In this document: piece after piece, positions 24,273-34,424 of the stretch
Numbering within the stretch: the stretch's first letter is position 1
Layout: each line of letters starts with the position of its first letter
Assembly (NCBI GenBank): GCA_938002255.1
Contig: CALLAL010000011.1
Coordinates: 1 to 64,000 of the forward strand
Length of the DNA: 64,000 nucleotides
Direction: 5' to 3'
DNA from: an uncultured bacterium
GTDB taxonomy: Bacteria; Desulfobacterota; BSN033; UBA1163
Made by a program: the position numbers and the translations under genes
The notes under the pieces: generated by a model
Databases searched by the model: none
Seen by the model: the letters and a program-made list of their open reading frames with translations, nothing else
What the model was told of the DNA's origin: nothing

Positions 24273-26243
24273 TTATCCAAGGAATTCCCAGGCAATTAGA
24301 AAGATACAGAATAACCCAATAGCCAGCATGGCAAATCCCATCACATTTGAAAAGAGATCTACCCAGGCACTTGGATATTTTCTTCGATAAAGTTCCAGGT
24401 TTTTCTGAGCCACTAATCTCTTATACTGTTCGGGTCTCTCTTCAACCAGTTCGTACTTGGGGAGTCTTCCTGTAAAAATCACTGGGTCAAAGGGGAATTT
24501 AGACGGCCTGAAATGGGTGTTGAAGAAATGAACCGTAAAGATAAAGCCCGAAGCGAGAAGGGCTTCATCTGAATGAACGATAGTTGCAATATTAAACACC
24601 CATCCTGGCAAGAAAATGGCAAAAGCCTCTGGGAACCAGAGCATTAGGCCGGATAGCCCGATGGCAAACATTCCCCAGAATACAGCCAGAAAGTCGAATT
24701 TCTCCCAGTAAGTCCAGCGGTCAAATTGAGGTTTTGGGCCTTTGTTAAAGAACCAGCGGATCATTCCAACAATGTCCTGTATATCTTTCCAACGTGGGCA
24801 GAGGGACTCAGGTCCAAAAAGTTTCTGGAAAAAGTTTGGATTTCCAGGAAGTTTCTTGTAAAAGAGAAAATAGAATATATAGGCAAGTGCCGCTCCGAAA
24901 TAGAGAAAAGTGATTGCTGCTGCAATCCGATGGATCAACCCTGCCATTTCAGCCCCGCCCAAAAAGGCCATCAATCCTTTAGCCCATGGGGCATGGGAAA
25001 ATTTTAGGGGTAATCCGGTCAAGACCAGGCCGATAAAGGTCACCATCATCGTAAAATGGAGGAGAATATCAAACAGGCTGAAACGACGATACATCAGGCC
25101 GGCCTCTTCCAATTTGACATGATGGATGGGAAAGAAGATCCCTTGGGATCTCAATTCCCTCTTCTCCCAGAAATCTTTTCTCCACCAGAGAATTGTATGG
25201 AGCCAAAACATGCTAAACACGGAAACGAGCAGGGTGGTCATGATGACAAAGGTCCAGTAAAAAACAGGATGTTTTTCGGGATCATTATGGGTGGCATGGG
25301 CAATCCACATCACGAAATTGGTATTGGCCCGTGGATGGCATTTCCCGCAGGTTTCAACAAGGCGATCGTCAGAAACCATCGATTTTGGATCGTCTCTCGG
25401 TAAAATACTATGAAAACCATGACAATCTGCACAGCCTGCAACGAGTGTGGGATAACCCAATCTTTCGACTTTACCATGATAACTTTCAAAATAGGTCTGT
25501 GCGGCAATGGGAAAGACTTTATTTCTTTCCATCATCTCCTTGTTATCATGACACTTCAAACAGACATCGGTATGGAACTCTTTTCGGAATTGAGCCACCT
25601 CGGGCTCATCCCCCTTCAAAAGGGGGATTTTATGAAGACCATGACAATCACTGCAATCCGGAGAATCCGGGTTTCCTGCAAGAACCGATTTGCCATGAAC
25701 GCTCTCAAGATAACCGTCGTCCGCATGGCAAGCCGTGCATTTGTCAATCACCCTTTTCTTATCCCGATTCCATGGGGTCATCTCATGTATGTCTTTATGA
25801 CAATCTTTACATTGAATATCATTGATAAAATGAGCGCTTGCGTAATGCTCGGCTCCCTCTTTTTTATGGCAACGATGGCAGGTGACGGGTTCTGTATGAA
25901 TTCGGCCCCCTTTTGCCTTCGTATGTGTTTTGACATCCGTAATATCCCAGTGACAACTATTACAGGAATTGGCTCCGTGAACCGACTGGGCAAATTTTCT
26001 TTCATTGATCTTGTCGCCGTGACAGCCAAGGCATTCCGAATTGTCAATGCATTCGTAGCAATAATCCCTGCCTCTGATAATAAATTTCTCTCCCTTTTTG
26101 GCTGATTCAGGAAGCTTGGCCACGGCTGCGGGTTTGGGTGCCTCCTTCTTTTCAGGTGTGGCTCCCCACATGATACTCAGACTCAAATAGAGTGCAACGA
26201 TAAAACCGAGAAGAAGAATTACAAAGATTTTCTTAAATGTCAT
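24273..26243 (-). CDS. CbcL-like fusion: nine-heme cytochrome c plus cytochrome b membrane domain
   Basis: A 656-aa protein with an N-terminal membrane signal, a periplasmic region with nine CXXCH motifs (from CLGCH near residue 71 to CGKCH near 303), then about five membrane helices with histidines placed as in the HydB/Nqo4-type cytochrome b fold (FSLFDILLHFTMMVTF, LIHRIAAAITFLYF, ATIVHSDEALLASGFIFTVHFF). The same architecture is known from Geobacter CbcL, a menaquinol oxidoreductase used in low-potential metal respiration. I infer menaquinol oxidation and electron delivery to the periplasm. It lies in the block bracketed by the two MITEs, on the same strand as the 736-aa cytochrome. Confidence 0.88.
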   Translation of the reverse strand: MTFKKIFVILLLGFIVALYLSLSIMWGATPEKKEAPKPAAVAKLPESAKKGEKFIIRGRDYCYECIDNSECLGCHGDKINERKFAQSVHGANSCNSCHWDITDVKTHTKAKGGRIHTEPVTCHRCHKKEGAEHYASAHFINDIQCKDCHKDIHEMTPWNRDKKRVIDKCTACHADDGYLESVHGKSVLAGNPDSPDCSDCHGLHKIPLLKGDEPEVAQFRKEFHTDVCLKCHDNKEMMERNKVFPIAAQTYFESYHGKVERLGYPTLVAGCADCHGFHSILPRDDPKSMVSDDRLVETCGKCHPRANTNFVMWIAHATHNDPEKHPVFYWTFVIMTTLLVSVFSMFWLHTILWWRKDFWEKRELRSQGIFFPIHHVKLEEAGLMYRRFSLFDILLHFTMMVTFIGLVLTGLPLKFSHAPWAKGLMAFLGGAEMAGLIHRIAAAITFLYFGAALAYIFYFLFYKKLPGNPNFFQKLFGPESLCPRWKDIQDIVGMIRWFFNKGPKPQFDRWTYWEKFDFLAVFWGMFAIGLSGLMLWFPEAFAIFLPGWVFNIATIVHSDEALLASGFIFTVHFFNTHFRPSKFPFDPVIFTGRLPKYELVEERPEQYKRLVAQKNLELYRRKYPSAWVDLFSNVMGFAMLAIGLFCIFLIAWEFLG

Positions 26244-26384
26244 TTTTACACTCCCCCCATTTAGAAATGATTATGGATACCCCTTTAAAATTTATATGGT
26301 TTTCTTTTGTGAGTTATTGAGAGGATAAATGTGATTTTTTTAACATAACAAAAAATTGAAGTCAACAAATTTTTAAATTAGGAT

Positions 26385-26610
26385 GTAATCACTCAGTGAT
26401 GGGGTGTTTTCAGTTTAAAAGGGTTGGAACGTTCCTCCTCCAAAACCTTGAATAGCGGTTATAAAAGGTTACCCTCATCGGGGCCCTCATGCCCTTTGAA
26501 TCGGTTTTTTTTGAATCAGATTGGGTCGTTTTGACGAACAGAGGTGTCGCTACAAGGTTTTTCCGAAGCAACCTCCCAACCCTTTTTTATTTCTTTAACT
26601 GAGGGGTTAC
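26385..26610. mobile_element. IS66-like MITE, copy 2 (226 bp)
   Basis: Same element as 20439-20661 and in the same orientation. The right end (complement) is GTAACCCCTCAGT and the left end is GTAATCACTCAGT. It is flanked by a perfect 8-bp target duplication ATTAGGAT (26377-26384 and 26611-26618). Insertion upstream of the CbcL-like gene leaves ~140 bp for that gene's promoter. Confidence 0.85.
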
Positions 26611-26680
26611 ATTAGGATAATAGATAGATGACTTGACAATTTTCTTTGGACGATTATTTATTTGTTTGGAGGTGGTTTTT

Positions 26681-27034
26681 ATGCCTACTTATGCCTACCG
26701 GGCGGTCGATATGGAAAAGAGTTGCAACCACTGCCGTAAGGGCTTTGAAAGCATCCAGAGGATGATAGACCCTCCCTTGACAGAATGTCCGCGTTGCAAC
26801 AATCCAATCTCCCGGGTTCTTTTTGTACCAACGGTGGTCATTAAAGGAAGCCCGGTCACTGAAACGGACCGGAAGATCAAAGAGTACGAAAAAGAGGGTA
26901 TGTGGAGCCATGCTGCCGAACTTGCCGACAAAGAGGCAGAGAAAACGAAGAGAGAAGATCTTAGAGTCCGCGCATTAGAGGATTACAAAAAGGCAGGTTA
27001 CGACTTTGACAAATACGATACTGAAAAATATTAA
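26681..27034 (+). CDS. FmdB-type zinc-ribbon protein
   Basis: A 117-aa protein beginning MPTYAYRAVD with two CxxC knuckles (CNHC, CPRC), the FmdB/CxxC_CXXC_SSSS family pattern, followed by a charged helical tail (about 70-117). FmdB-like proteins are presumed transcription regulators, but evidence is thin. GGAGGTGG lies 5-7 nt before ATG 26681, which I prefer to an earlier ATG at 26633. It is followed immediately by fxsA. Confidence 0.85.
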   Translation: MPTYAYRAVDMEKSCNHCRKGFESIQRMIDPPLTECPRCNNPISRVLFVPTVVIKGSPVTETDRKIKEYEKEGMWSHAAELADKEAEKTKREDLRVRALEDYKKAGYDFDKYDTEKY

Positions 27035-27430
27035 ATGATAATGGCTAAACTCCTTCTTTTTTTCGTTGTCACTCCGTTTGTGGAACTTATGCTTCTCATT
27101 GAGATCGGAAAAACCATTGGTACCCTTGAGGTCATTCTCCTCACCGTACTCACCGGCATTGCCGGAGCAGCGCTTGCAAAATCTCAGGGCTTTTCTGTCG
27201 TGAGAAAGATGCAGCAGGAGATGGCTGAAGGAAGGATACCCGCCTCCAACCTGATCGATGGCGCTATGATCCTCATTGGAGGGATTCTCCTTCTCACTCC
27301 TGGGGTTCTCACCGATCTGTTCGGACTCTTTCTTCTGGTCCCGAGGAGCCAAACTCTGTTGAAAAAGACCCTGACGAGATGGATTATCCGTCAAGTTGAA
27401 AAAGGCCAGATTCACATCCATATTGACTAG
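27035..27430 (+). CDS. fxsA: FxsA family membrane protein
   Basis: A 131-aa protein with the FxsA pattern: TPFVELMLLIEIGKTIG, a membrane hairpin rich in LTVLTGIAGAALAKSQG, and GGILLLTPGVLTDLFGL. Known members are inner-membrane proteins that relieve phage T7 exclusion by F plasmids; the cellular role is unclear. It abuts the zinc-ribbon gene and is followed by an ABC-F gene 5 nt later, so the three form an operon. Confidence 0.9.
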   Translation: MIMAKLLLFFVVTPFVELMLLIEIGKTIGTLEVILLTVLTGIAGAALAKSQGFSVVRKMQQEMAEGRIPASNLIDGAMILIGGILLLTPGVLTDLFGLFLLVPRSQTLLKKTLTRWIIRQVEKGQIHIHID

Positions 27431-27435
27431 CGTCG

Positions 27436-29427
27436 ATGATCACTCTTAACCAGATTCAGAAACAGTTCGGAAGCAGGGTCCTTTTCAGGGACTGTTCGCT
27501 ACAGATTGGAGCAAGAGACCGCATTGGTCTGATCGGTCCCAATGGTTCAGGCAAAACGACCCTCTTCCGAATGATTCTCGGAGAAGAGCCAATAGATGGC
27601 GGAGAGATTCTCATCGCCAAGGGCGTCAGGATGGGCTACCTCCCGCAGGAAGTGATCACGTTTAGAGGGAATACAGTTCTGGGTGAAGTCCTCAAGGGTG
27701 CCTCCCAGATCACCTCCCTTCAGGACAAGATGAAGATTCTCGAAGAAGAGCTCTCCGCGATCGGAGCCCCCGAAGTGCAGGAAAAACTGGCAAAGGAGTA
27801 TGGAAAACTCCACGAACACTACACCGTGCTCGGAGGGTACGGTCTGGAGGCGGAGGCAAAACAGATTCTCCATGGATTGGGTTTCAGGGAAAGAGATCTT
27901 AACCGGAAGACCGATGAGCTGAGCGGGGGATGGCTAATGCGAATTGCTCTGTCGAAAATCCTTCTTCAATCTCCGGACCTCCTTCTCCTCGATGAACCGA
28001 CCAACCACCTTGACCTCGAATCCCTTATCTGGCTTGAACACTTTCTGACCAATTATCCTGGTGCAATGGTGATCGTCTCCCACGACCGGGTCTTTCTCAA
28101 CCACCTTGTTGATCAAATTGCAGAAATCGATGGCGAAAAGATCGATCTCTACCACGGCAACTACGACCACTACCTGAAAGAGAAAGAAAACCGAAAAGAG
28201 ATTCTGGAAGCGACTTACAAGACCCAGCAGAGGAAGATCGAGCAGACTGAAAAGTTTATTGAACGATTCCGAGCCAAGAATACAAAGTCGAGTCAGGTTC
28301 AGAGCCGGATTAAGATGCTCGAGAAGATCGAACGGATCGAATTGCCCAGAGAGAGAAAAGAGATCCGGTTCGAATTTCCCGCTCCAAAAAGAAGCGGACA
28401 CAGGGTCATTGAGGTCAAGAACCTCCACAAGCGATACGGAGAGACCGTGGTCTATCAGGGGATCGACCTCACCCTCTTCCGGGGAGACAAGGTTGCTCTG
28501 GTAGGACCCAATGGCGCGGGCAAATCGACTCTGTTAAAGATCCTGGCCGGTGTGCTCGATTACGAACAGGGCGAAGTGTATCTCGGAAAGGATGTCACCC
28601 GGGCCTACTTTGCACAGCACCAATTTGATCTCCTCCATCCTGAACAGACCGTTTACGAAGAACTTCTTTCCATTGCCACGGATGAAAGTCAGACACAGCT
28701 TCGAACTCTGCTTGGAACCTTTCTTTTCAGTGGGGAGGATATTGAGAAGAAAGTCTCTGTTTTAAGCGGAGGGGAGAAGAGCCGTCTCGTCCTTGCCAAA
28801 ATGCTTCTCAAGCCCGCTAATTTATTACTGCTCGACGAGCCCACAAGCCATCTCGATATAGCCTCGAGAAATGTGTTGGAGATGGCTTTGAAGCAATTTC
28901 AGGGAACAATCTGTCTCATCACCCATGATCGACATCTCATCAATCAGATTGCCACCAAGGTGATTGAAATCGACCGGGGAGTTCCGAATATCTATCTCGG
29001 AAATTACGATGATTACCTTTATAAAAAACAACAGTTCCAGAAAGGGATAGAGAGCTCTATCAGAACCACAGTCCAATCGACTCATGAATCTGAATCTTAT
29101 GTCCCATTTCGAAAGAAATCTTTATCTAAAACAAAGGGGGAGCGGCGAAAGAGGGCGCAAGAGATGGATCAGTTTCGGAGGCAAATTTCGAACCTTGAGA
29201 AACGATTTCAAGAGGTAGAGCAATCCCTTGATGAAGCGACCATGAAGCTGGATCATCTCAACCAGAAACTCTCCGACCCAAATCTCTATCTCAATCCCAA
29301 AGAGACTTATGAGACGATTGATGCTCAAAAGCAGGTTAAAGAGCAGGTTAAAGAACTCACTCAGCTCTGGGAATTCCTCGCCCTCGAACTCGAAGAACTG
29401 AAGGTGATGAATAAGGTTGATTTGTAA
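27436..29427 (+). CDS. ABC-F family ATPase (Uup/YheS-like)
   Basis: A 663-aa soluble protein with two ABC domains: Walker A GPNGSGKTT and GPNGAGKST, signatures LSGGWLMRIALSK and LSGGEKSRLVLAK, Walker B LLLLDEPTNHLD and LLLLDEPTSHLD. A P-site-tRNA-interaction-type linker (KFIERFRAKNTKSSQVQSR) joins them and a C-terminal coiled coil (about 570-650) follows. ABC-F proteins act on the ribosome in translation control or antibiotic protection. No membrane domain is present. The C-terminal coiled coil favours the Uup/YheS branch over EttA. Confidence 0.93.
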   Translation: MITLNQIQKQFGSRVLFRDCSLQIGARDRIGLIGPNGSGKTTLFRMILGEEPIDGGEILIAKGVRMGYLPQEVITFRGNTVLGEVLKGASQITSLQDKMKILEEELSAIGAPEVQEKLAKEYGKLHEHYTVLGGYGLEAEAKQILHGLGFRERDLNRKTDELSGGWLMRIALSKILLQSPDLLLLDEPTNHLDLESLIWLEHFLTNYPGAMVIVSHDRVFLNHLVDQIAEIDGEKIDLYHGNYDHYLKEKENRKEILEATYKTQQRKIEQTEKFIERFRAKNTKSSQVQSRIKMLEKIERIELPRERKEIRFEFPAPKRSGHRVIEVKNLHKRYGETVVYQGIDLTLFRGDKVALVGPNGAGKSTLLKILAGVLDYEQGEVYLGKDVTRAYFAQHQFDLLHPEQTVYEELLSIATDESQTQLRTLLGTFLFSGEDIEKKVSVLSGGEKSRLVLAKMLLKPANLLLLDEPTSHLDIASRNVLEMALKQFQGTICLITHDRHLINQIATKVIEIDRGVPNIYLGNYDDYLYKKQQFQKGIESSIRTTVQSTHESESYVPFRKKSLSKTKGERRKRAQEMDQFRRQISNLEKRFQEVEQSLDEATMKLDHLNQKLSDPNLYLNPKETYETIDAQKQVKEQVKELTQLWEFLALELEELKVMNKVDL

Positions 29428-29466
29428 GCCAGGGAGGCCAACCTCTCAATGTTAGTGTGATCCCGA

Positions 29467-30003
29467 TTGACACCTAAATATATTGATCCTATGTTACATT
29501 CCGGGAAGGTCAAGATGGATGAGGTGATCCTGAAAGGATATATCCCCGGGGCGATTGGAAGATTGACGGAGCTTCACGGGATCTATTACCACCAGGACTG
29601 GGGGTTTGGACTCTTTTTTGAAGCCAAAGTGGCAACGGAGATGTCTGAGTTCCTCAGCCGGTTTGACCCCTCACGCGATGGCTTCTGGATCCTCTGTAAA
29701 AACGACCGGGTGGAGGGTGGGATTGCGATCGATGGAGTCAATGGAGTAACAGCAGGGGCTCATCTTCGATGGTTCATTCTCTCATTGGAAGTGCGGGGGC
29801 GCGGTTTCGGTCATCGATTAATGGAAGAAGCAATCTTTTTCTGTAAAAAGAACGGTTACAAAAGGATCTACCTCAACACCTTTGAAGGACTTCATCCGGC
29901 TAGACATCTCTATGAGAAATTTGGATTTAAACTTGCTCATCAGGCTGAAGGGACCCAGTGGGGAACCAGAGTCCTCGAACAGAGATTCGAACTTTATCTT
30001 TGA
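29467..30003 (+). CDS. GNAT family N-acetyltransferase
   Basis: A 178-aa acetyltransferase. The acetyl-CoA loop is LEVRGRGFGHRLMEEA (about 116-131) and the C-terminal motif B is YLNTFEGLHPARHLYEKFGF. The start has HGIYYHQDWGFGLFFEAKVA, the form found in GNAT domains fused to or near MarR regulators. The substrate is unknown. It follows the ABC-F gene by 39 nt on the same strand; the start codon choice is uncertain. Confidence 0.82.
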   Translation: MTPKYIDPMLHSGKVKMDEVILKGYIPGAIGRLTELHGIYYHQDWGFGLFFEAKVATEMSEFLSRFDPSRDGFWILCKNDRVEGGIAIDGVNGVTAGAHLRWFILSLEVRGRGFGHRLMEEAIFFCKKNGYKRIYLNTFEGLHPARHLYEKFGFKLAHQAEGTQWGTRVLEQRFELYL

Positions 30004-30054
30004 AAATCCTTAACAGTTGAAATGGAGAGTGATCATTATACCAGGAGGTTCTTT

Positions 30055-31308
30055 ATGGGAAAAAAGAGATGGAGGATAGGCATGGGTTTATTGGGGATTT
30101 GTTTTTTTCTTATTTCTTCACTCGGATTAGCCCAGGACAAACCGGTTAAATTGGGAATCATGTTCATCATGTCGGGCCCTATGGGAGGCTATGGGAAACA
30201 TGGGATGCAAGCGGTCCAACTTGCCCTGGACGAGATCAATGCCCAGGGTGGAATTCTCGGGAGGAAAGTGGAAGCGATTTTCGAAGATACAAAACTTCAA
30301 GCTCCCAGGGGAGCAGACATTGCAAAGAAATTTATTCTGGAGGATAAGGTCGATTTTATCATAGGTCCTACCTCCAGCGGGGTTGCAGTCGCGGTATCAA
30401 AAGTGAGTACGGAACATAAGAAAATCTTGGTCTTAACACAAGCTGCGGCTGATTCTTTGACCGGGGATCAATTCAGTCGTTACCAGTTTGCTACCCTTAG
30501 CAATGCCATGATGCACTCCCGTGCCGGCGCCTATTATGTGTCTTCCAAACCTTATAAACGTTGGATGTGCATAGGCCCTAACTACAATTATGGCTGGGAT
30601 TCCTGGGCCCAATTTAAGACCAAGCTTAGGCAATTGCGACCGGATGTTGAGTTTGTTGGAGAACTTTGGCCCAAATTGATGGAGAAGGATTTTACCCCTT
30701 TTATCCAGAAGATTTTAGAGGCAAAACCTGAAGCAGTCTGGTCACCTCTCTGGGGTATGGATGCGGTCAACTTCATCAAACAGGGTTTACCCTCAGGGCT
30801 TTTTGACAAGATTAAGTTTGCCTTCCCAGACGGAGCTGCTCTGGAGACGCTTATGCCCCTTGGCAAGGACATGCCCAATGGGATTTATGTTGCAGCCCGG
30901 TATTTTTTCCTGACCCCGGATACTGAGAAGAATAGACAATTCGTCAAAACCTATATGGAGAGATTCAAAGACTACCCTGATTACATGGCGGTTGAGACCT
31001 ATGCGGGTGTTTACTTTATCAAAGCGGCGATCGAACGGGCAGGGACCCTGGACACGGAAAAGCTGATCGAGGCTATCGAAAAAGAACCCTTGGCATGGGA
31101 AACGCCTGAAGGCTGGAAGATAATGAGGAAAGAAGACCACGCTGTGGTGGAGGATGTTATATGGGGTGAGACGATTTATAGCGAGAAGTATGGGTTTGCG
31201 ATTCTCAAAAATATGCAGGCGATTCAGGGAGAGGAAATCTGTAGAACACCCCAAGAATTGAAAGAAGTTCGTGCCAATTATGAGAAGAAGCTAAAAGAAA
31301 GAAAATAG
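30055..31308 (+). CDS. Orphan ABC transporter substrate-binding protein (Peripla_BP_6)
   Basis: A 417-aa exported binding protein: signal peptide ending SSLGLAQ, then KPVKLGIMFIMSGPMGGYGKHGMQAVQLALDEINAQGG. It differs from both liv cluster binding proteins and has no permease or ATPase gene beside it. AGGAGG is 5 nt before ATG 30055, so the earlier in-frame ATG at 30022 is less likely. Ligand unknown; it may serve one of the liv systems in this window or one elsewhere. Confidence 0.88.
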   Translation: MGKKRWRIGMGLLGICFFLISSLGLAQDKPVKLGIMFIMSGPMGGYGKHGMQAVQLALDEINAQGGILGRKVEAIFEDTKLQAPRGADIAKKFILEDKVDFIIGPTSSGVAVAVSKVSTEHKKILVLTQAAADSLTGDQFSRYQFATLSNAMMHSRAGAYYVSSKPYKRWMCIGPNYNYGWDSWAQFKTKLRQLRPDVEFVGELWPKLMEKDFTPFIQKILEAKPEAVWSPLWGMDAVNFIKQGLPSGLFDKIKFAFPDGAALETLMPLGKDMPNGIYVAARYFFLTPDTEKNRQFVKTYMERFKDYPDYMAVETYAGVYFIKAAIERAGTLDTEKLIEAIEKEPLAWETPEGWKIMRKEDHAVVEDVIWGETIYSEKYGFAILKNMQAIQGEEICRTPQELKEVRANYEKKLKERK

Positions 31309-31315
31309 AGCTCCG

Positions 31316-31336
31316 CTTGGTATCGATGATACCAAG
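31316..31336. terminator. Perfect 9-bp hairpin after the binding-protein gene
   Basis: CTTGGTATC-GAT-GATACCAAG lies 8 nt after the stop codon. The following bases are AGAAAACCTTTTCC, so the U-tract is poor. It may work as a weak terminator or 3' stabilising stem. Confidence 0.5.
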
Positions 31337-31467
31337 AGAAAACCTTTTCCCTCAAAAAGGATAAGGGGGTTGTTTTTTATACACTTTGGGCCCCCAAAAA
31401 TTGATCCTGTTTGAGAAAAAATGCCGATTGGGTAGAAAAAATAAAGAAACCTGGAACTTTTCGAAAT

Positions 31468-31496
31468 TTGACAAACACCATAAAATCATTTAATAT
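31468..31496 (+). promoter_or_regulatory. Sigma-70 promoter of rplU operon
   Basis: TTGACA (31468-31473), a 17-nt spacer and TAATAT (31491-31496), about 27 nt upstream of the rplU ATG. The rest of the ~215-bp gap before rplU holds the hairpin at 31316 and nothing else recognised. Confidence 0.65.
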
Positions 31497-31523
31497 TACC
31501 TGATAATTTTTTGGAGGATTACG

Positions 31524-31838
31524 ATGTTTGCTGTATTGAAAACAGGCGGTAAAGAGTACCGGGTCGCCCAGGGCGATGTGATCCGGGTGGAGAAACTGAA
31601 AGGGAAGGTTGGGGACCAGGTCACCCTGAGAGATGTTTTAATGGTTGCCGGAGAGGGTGAAACTCATGTAGGCACACCCACTTTGAGCAATGCTGTCATC
31701 ACGGGTGAGATTGTCCGTGAGGCAAAGGCAAAGAAGGTCCTTACCTATAAGATGAAAAGACGGAAGAATTATCGTCGGATGAAAGGACATCGACAGACGT
31801 ATACTTATTTAAAGATCAATGAGATCAACTTAGGTTAG
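31524..31838 (+). CDS. rplU: 50S ribosomal protein L21
   Basis: A 104-aa L21 protein beginning [25 protein letters not shown], with the conserved end [19 protein letters not shown] that contacts 23S rRNA. TTGGAGGAT precedes the ATG. It heads the usual rplU-rpmA-obgE group. Confidence 0.97.
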   Translation: MFAVLKTGGKEYRVAQGDVIRVEKLKGKVGDQVTLRDVLMVAGEGETHVGTPTLSNAVITGEIVREAKAKKVLTYKMKRRKNYRRMKGHRQTYTYLKINEINLG

Positions 31839-31867
31839 ACCAAGAAAAACCTCTGGAGGGGAGTGTT

Positions 31868-32134
31868 ATGGCACACAAGAAGGCAGGAGGTAGTTCGCGT
31901 AACGGCCGTGATAGCGCTGGACAGCGTTTAGGTGTCAAACGGTTCAGTGGTCAATTCGTACAGCCTGGCAGTATCCTGGTCCGTCAGAAAGGGTCCCGGA
32001 TCTACCCCGGAGAGAATGTGGGCATGGGGAAAGATTACACCCTCTTTGCTAAAATCGAAGGAATAGTCAAATACGAGAACAAGGGAAGAGATAAAAAACA
32101 GGTGAGTGTTTATGCCCCTGGAGCTTCTGGTTAG
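31868..32134 (+). CDS. rpmA: 50S ribosomal protein L27
   Basis: An 88-aa L27 with the family N-terminus [23 protein letters not shown], the segment that reaches the peptidyl-transferase centre, followed by [21 protein letters not shown]. There is no N-terminal processing extension of the Firmicutes kind. CTGGAGGGGAG lies upstream of the ATG. Confidence 0.97.
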   Translation: MAHKKAGGSSRNGRDSAGQRLGVKRFSGQFVQPGSILVRQKGSRIYPGENVGMGKDYTLFAKIEGIVKYENKGRDKKQVSVYAPGASG

Positions 32135-32189
32135 CCAAAGTCAAGCCTTAATATTTCCAGGTGCAGAGAACCCCTTCAGCCTGCAATGA

Positions 32190-33230
<1,041 letters not shown>

Positions 33231-33271
33231 AAAAAACGGAATGTATCGATTCCATTCATTCCAATAAGCTT

Positions 33272-34414
33272 ATGCAAGGGACAACCAAAGAGATACGGAA
33301 AAAGGTTTTGGAGAAAGCAAGAAGGATTGTGGTCAAAGTCGGTTCGAGCGTCCTTGCTTCTGTGGAAAGGGGGCTTCATTATGAGACCTTTGCCCAATTG
33401 ACCAAAGAGATTTCAGAATTGAAGCGTCAGGGCTATGAAATCCTCCTGGTTTCATCCGGCGCCATTGCTGCTGGTATGGAGAAACTGGGCTATAAAACAA
33501 GACCTCAATCGATTACCCAGAAACAGGCGACAGCAGCCGTGGGGCAGAGCCGGCTAATTCATATCTATGAGAACTACTTTTCCCGCTACCAGCAGAGGGT
33601 TGCCCAGATTCTTCTCACTCATGATGATTTGAGCCATCGGAGGAGATTTCTCAATGCCAGGAATACCCTACTGATGCTCCTCGACCTGGGGATTATTCCG
33701 ATTATCAACGAGAATGATACGGTGGTCGTGGATGAGATTAAGGTTGGGGACAACGATAACCTCTCCGCTCTCATTACCAACCTGATTGAGGCGGATCTTC
33801 TAATCATCCTGTCCGATATCGAAGGAATCTGTGATAAAGATCCGAGAAATCACCCTGATGCTCGATGTATCTCTTTGATTGAGGATATTGATGCCGATAT
33901 GGGTGCTATTCCAGGAGGCACAAAGAGTCAGATGAGTGTGGGTGGGATGGTGAGTAAAATCCAGGCAGCCCGAAAGGCTTCGCGCTTCGGAATCCCTACG
34001 GTGGTTGCCAGTGGAACGAGAAAAGAAGTCCTCCGGCACATCCTAAAAGGAAAAGAGGTTGGAACCCTGATCCTACCAAAGGGAAGTACCTTAAGCAGCC
34101 GAAAACATTGGATTGCCTTTAATCTCAAGCCTAAAGGTGATCTGATTGTGGATGAAGGAGCCAAAAAGGCGATTGTCCTGCGAGGGAAGAGTCTTCTCCC
34201 CTCAGGCGTCACAGAGGTAAGAGGGATATTTGATCGAGGCGATTCGGTTTCCTGTATTGGACCTCGGGGAAAAGAATTTGCCAGAGGATTAGTCAACTAT
34301 AGCCTTCAAGAACTTGAAAAGATTAAAGGTCACCGGACCGGAGAGATTGAAAAGATTCTTGGCTATAAGTATTCAGACGAAGTAATTCACAGAGACGACC
34401 TGGTCATCTTATAA
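33272..34414 (+). CDS. proB: Glutamate 5-kinase
   Basis: A 380-aa enzyme for the first step of proline synthesis, phosphorylating L-glutamate. The amino-acid-kinase domain shows VVKVGSSVLAS, LVSSGAIAAGMEKLG, PIINENDTVVVDEI and GTKSQMSVGGMVSKIQAA. A C-terminal PUA domain (from about 285: GDLIVDEGAKKAIVLRGKSLLPSGV) is present, as in the long form. It lies 10 nt before proA, so the two are co-expressed. Confidence 0.96.
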   Translation: MQGTTKEIRKKVLEKARRIVVKVGSSVLASVERGLHYETFAQLTKEISELKRQGYEILLVSSGAIAAGMEKLGYKTRPQSITQKQATAAVGQSRLIHIYENYFSRYQQRVAQILLTHDDLSHRRRFLNARNTLLMLLDLGIIPIINENDTVVVDEIKVGDNDNLSALITNLIEADLLIILSDIEGICDKDPRNHPDARCISLIEDIDADMGAIPGGTKSQMSVGGMVSKIQAARKASRFGIPTVVASGTRKEVLRHILKGKEVGTLILPKGSTLSSRKHWIAFNLKPKGDLIVDEGAKKAIVLRGKSLLPSGVTEVRGIFDRGDSVSCIGPRGKEFARGLVNYSLQELEKIKGHRTGEIEKILGYKYSDEVIHRDDLVIL

Positions 34415-34424
34415 GAAATAGCTT

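Noticed and set aside
25331-26105. Long open frames on the plus strand opposite the CbcL-like cytochrome gene.
   Set aside because: They mirror the real gene's codons, have no ribosome site or known motifs, and the minus-strand frame has nine heme motifs and proper membrane helices.
20431-26618. The two MITEs as ends of one composite transposon carrying the cytochrome genes.
   Set aside because: Each copy has its own 8-bp duplication, which indicates separate insertions. Recombination between them remains possible.
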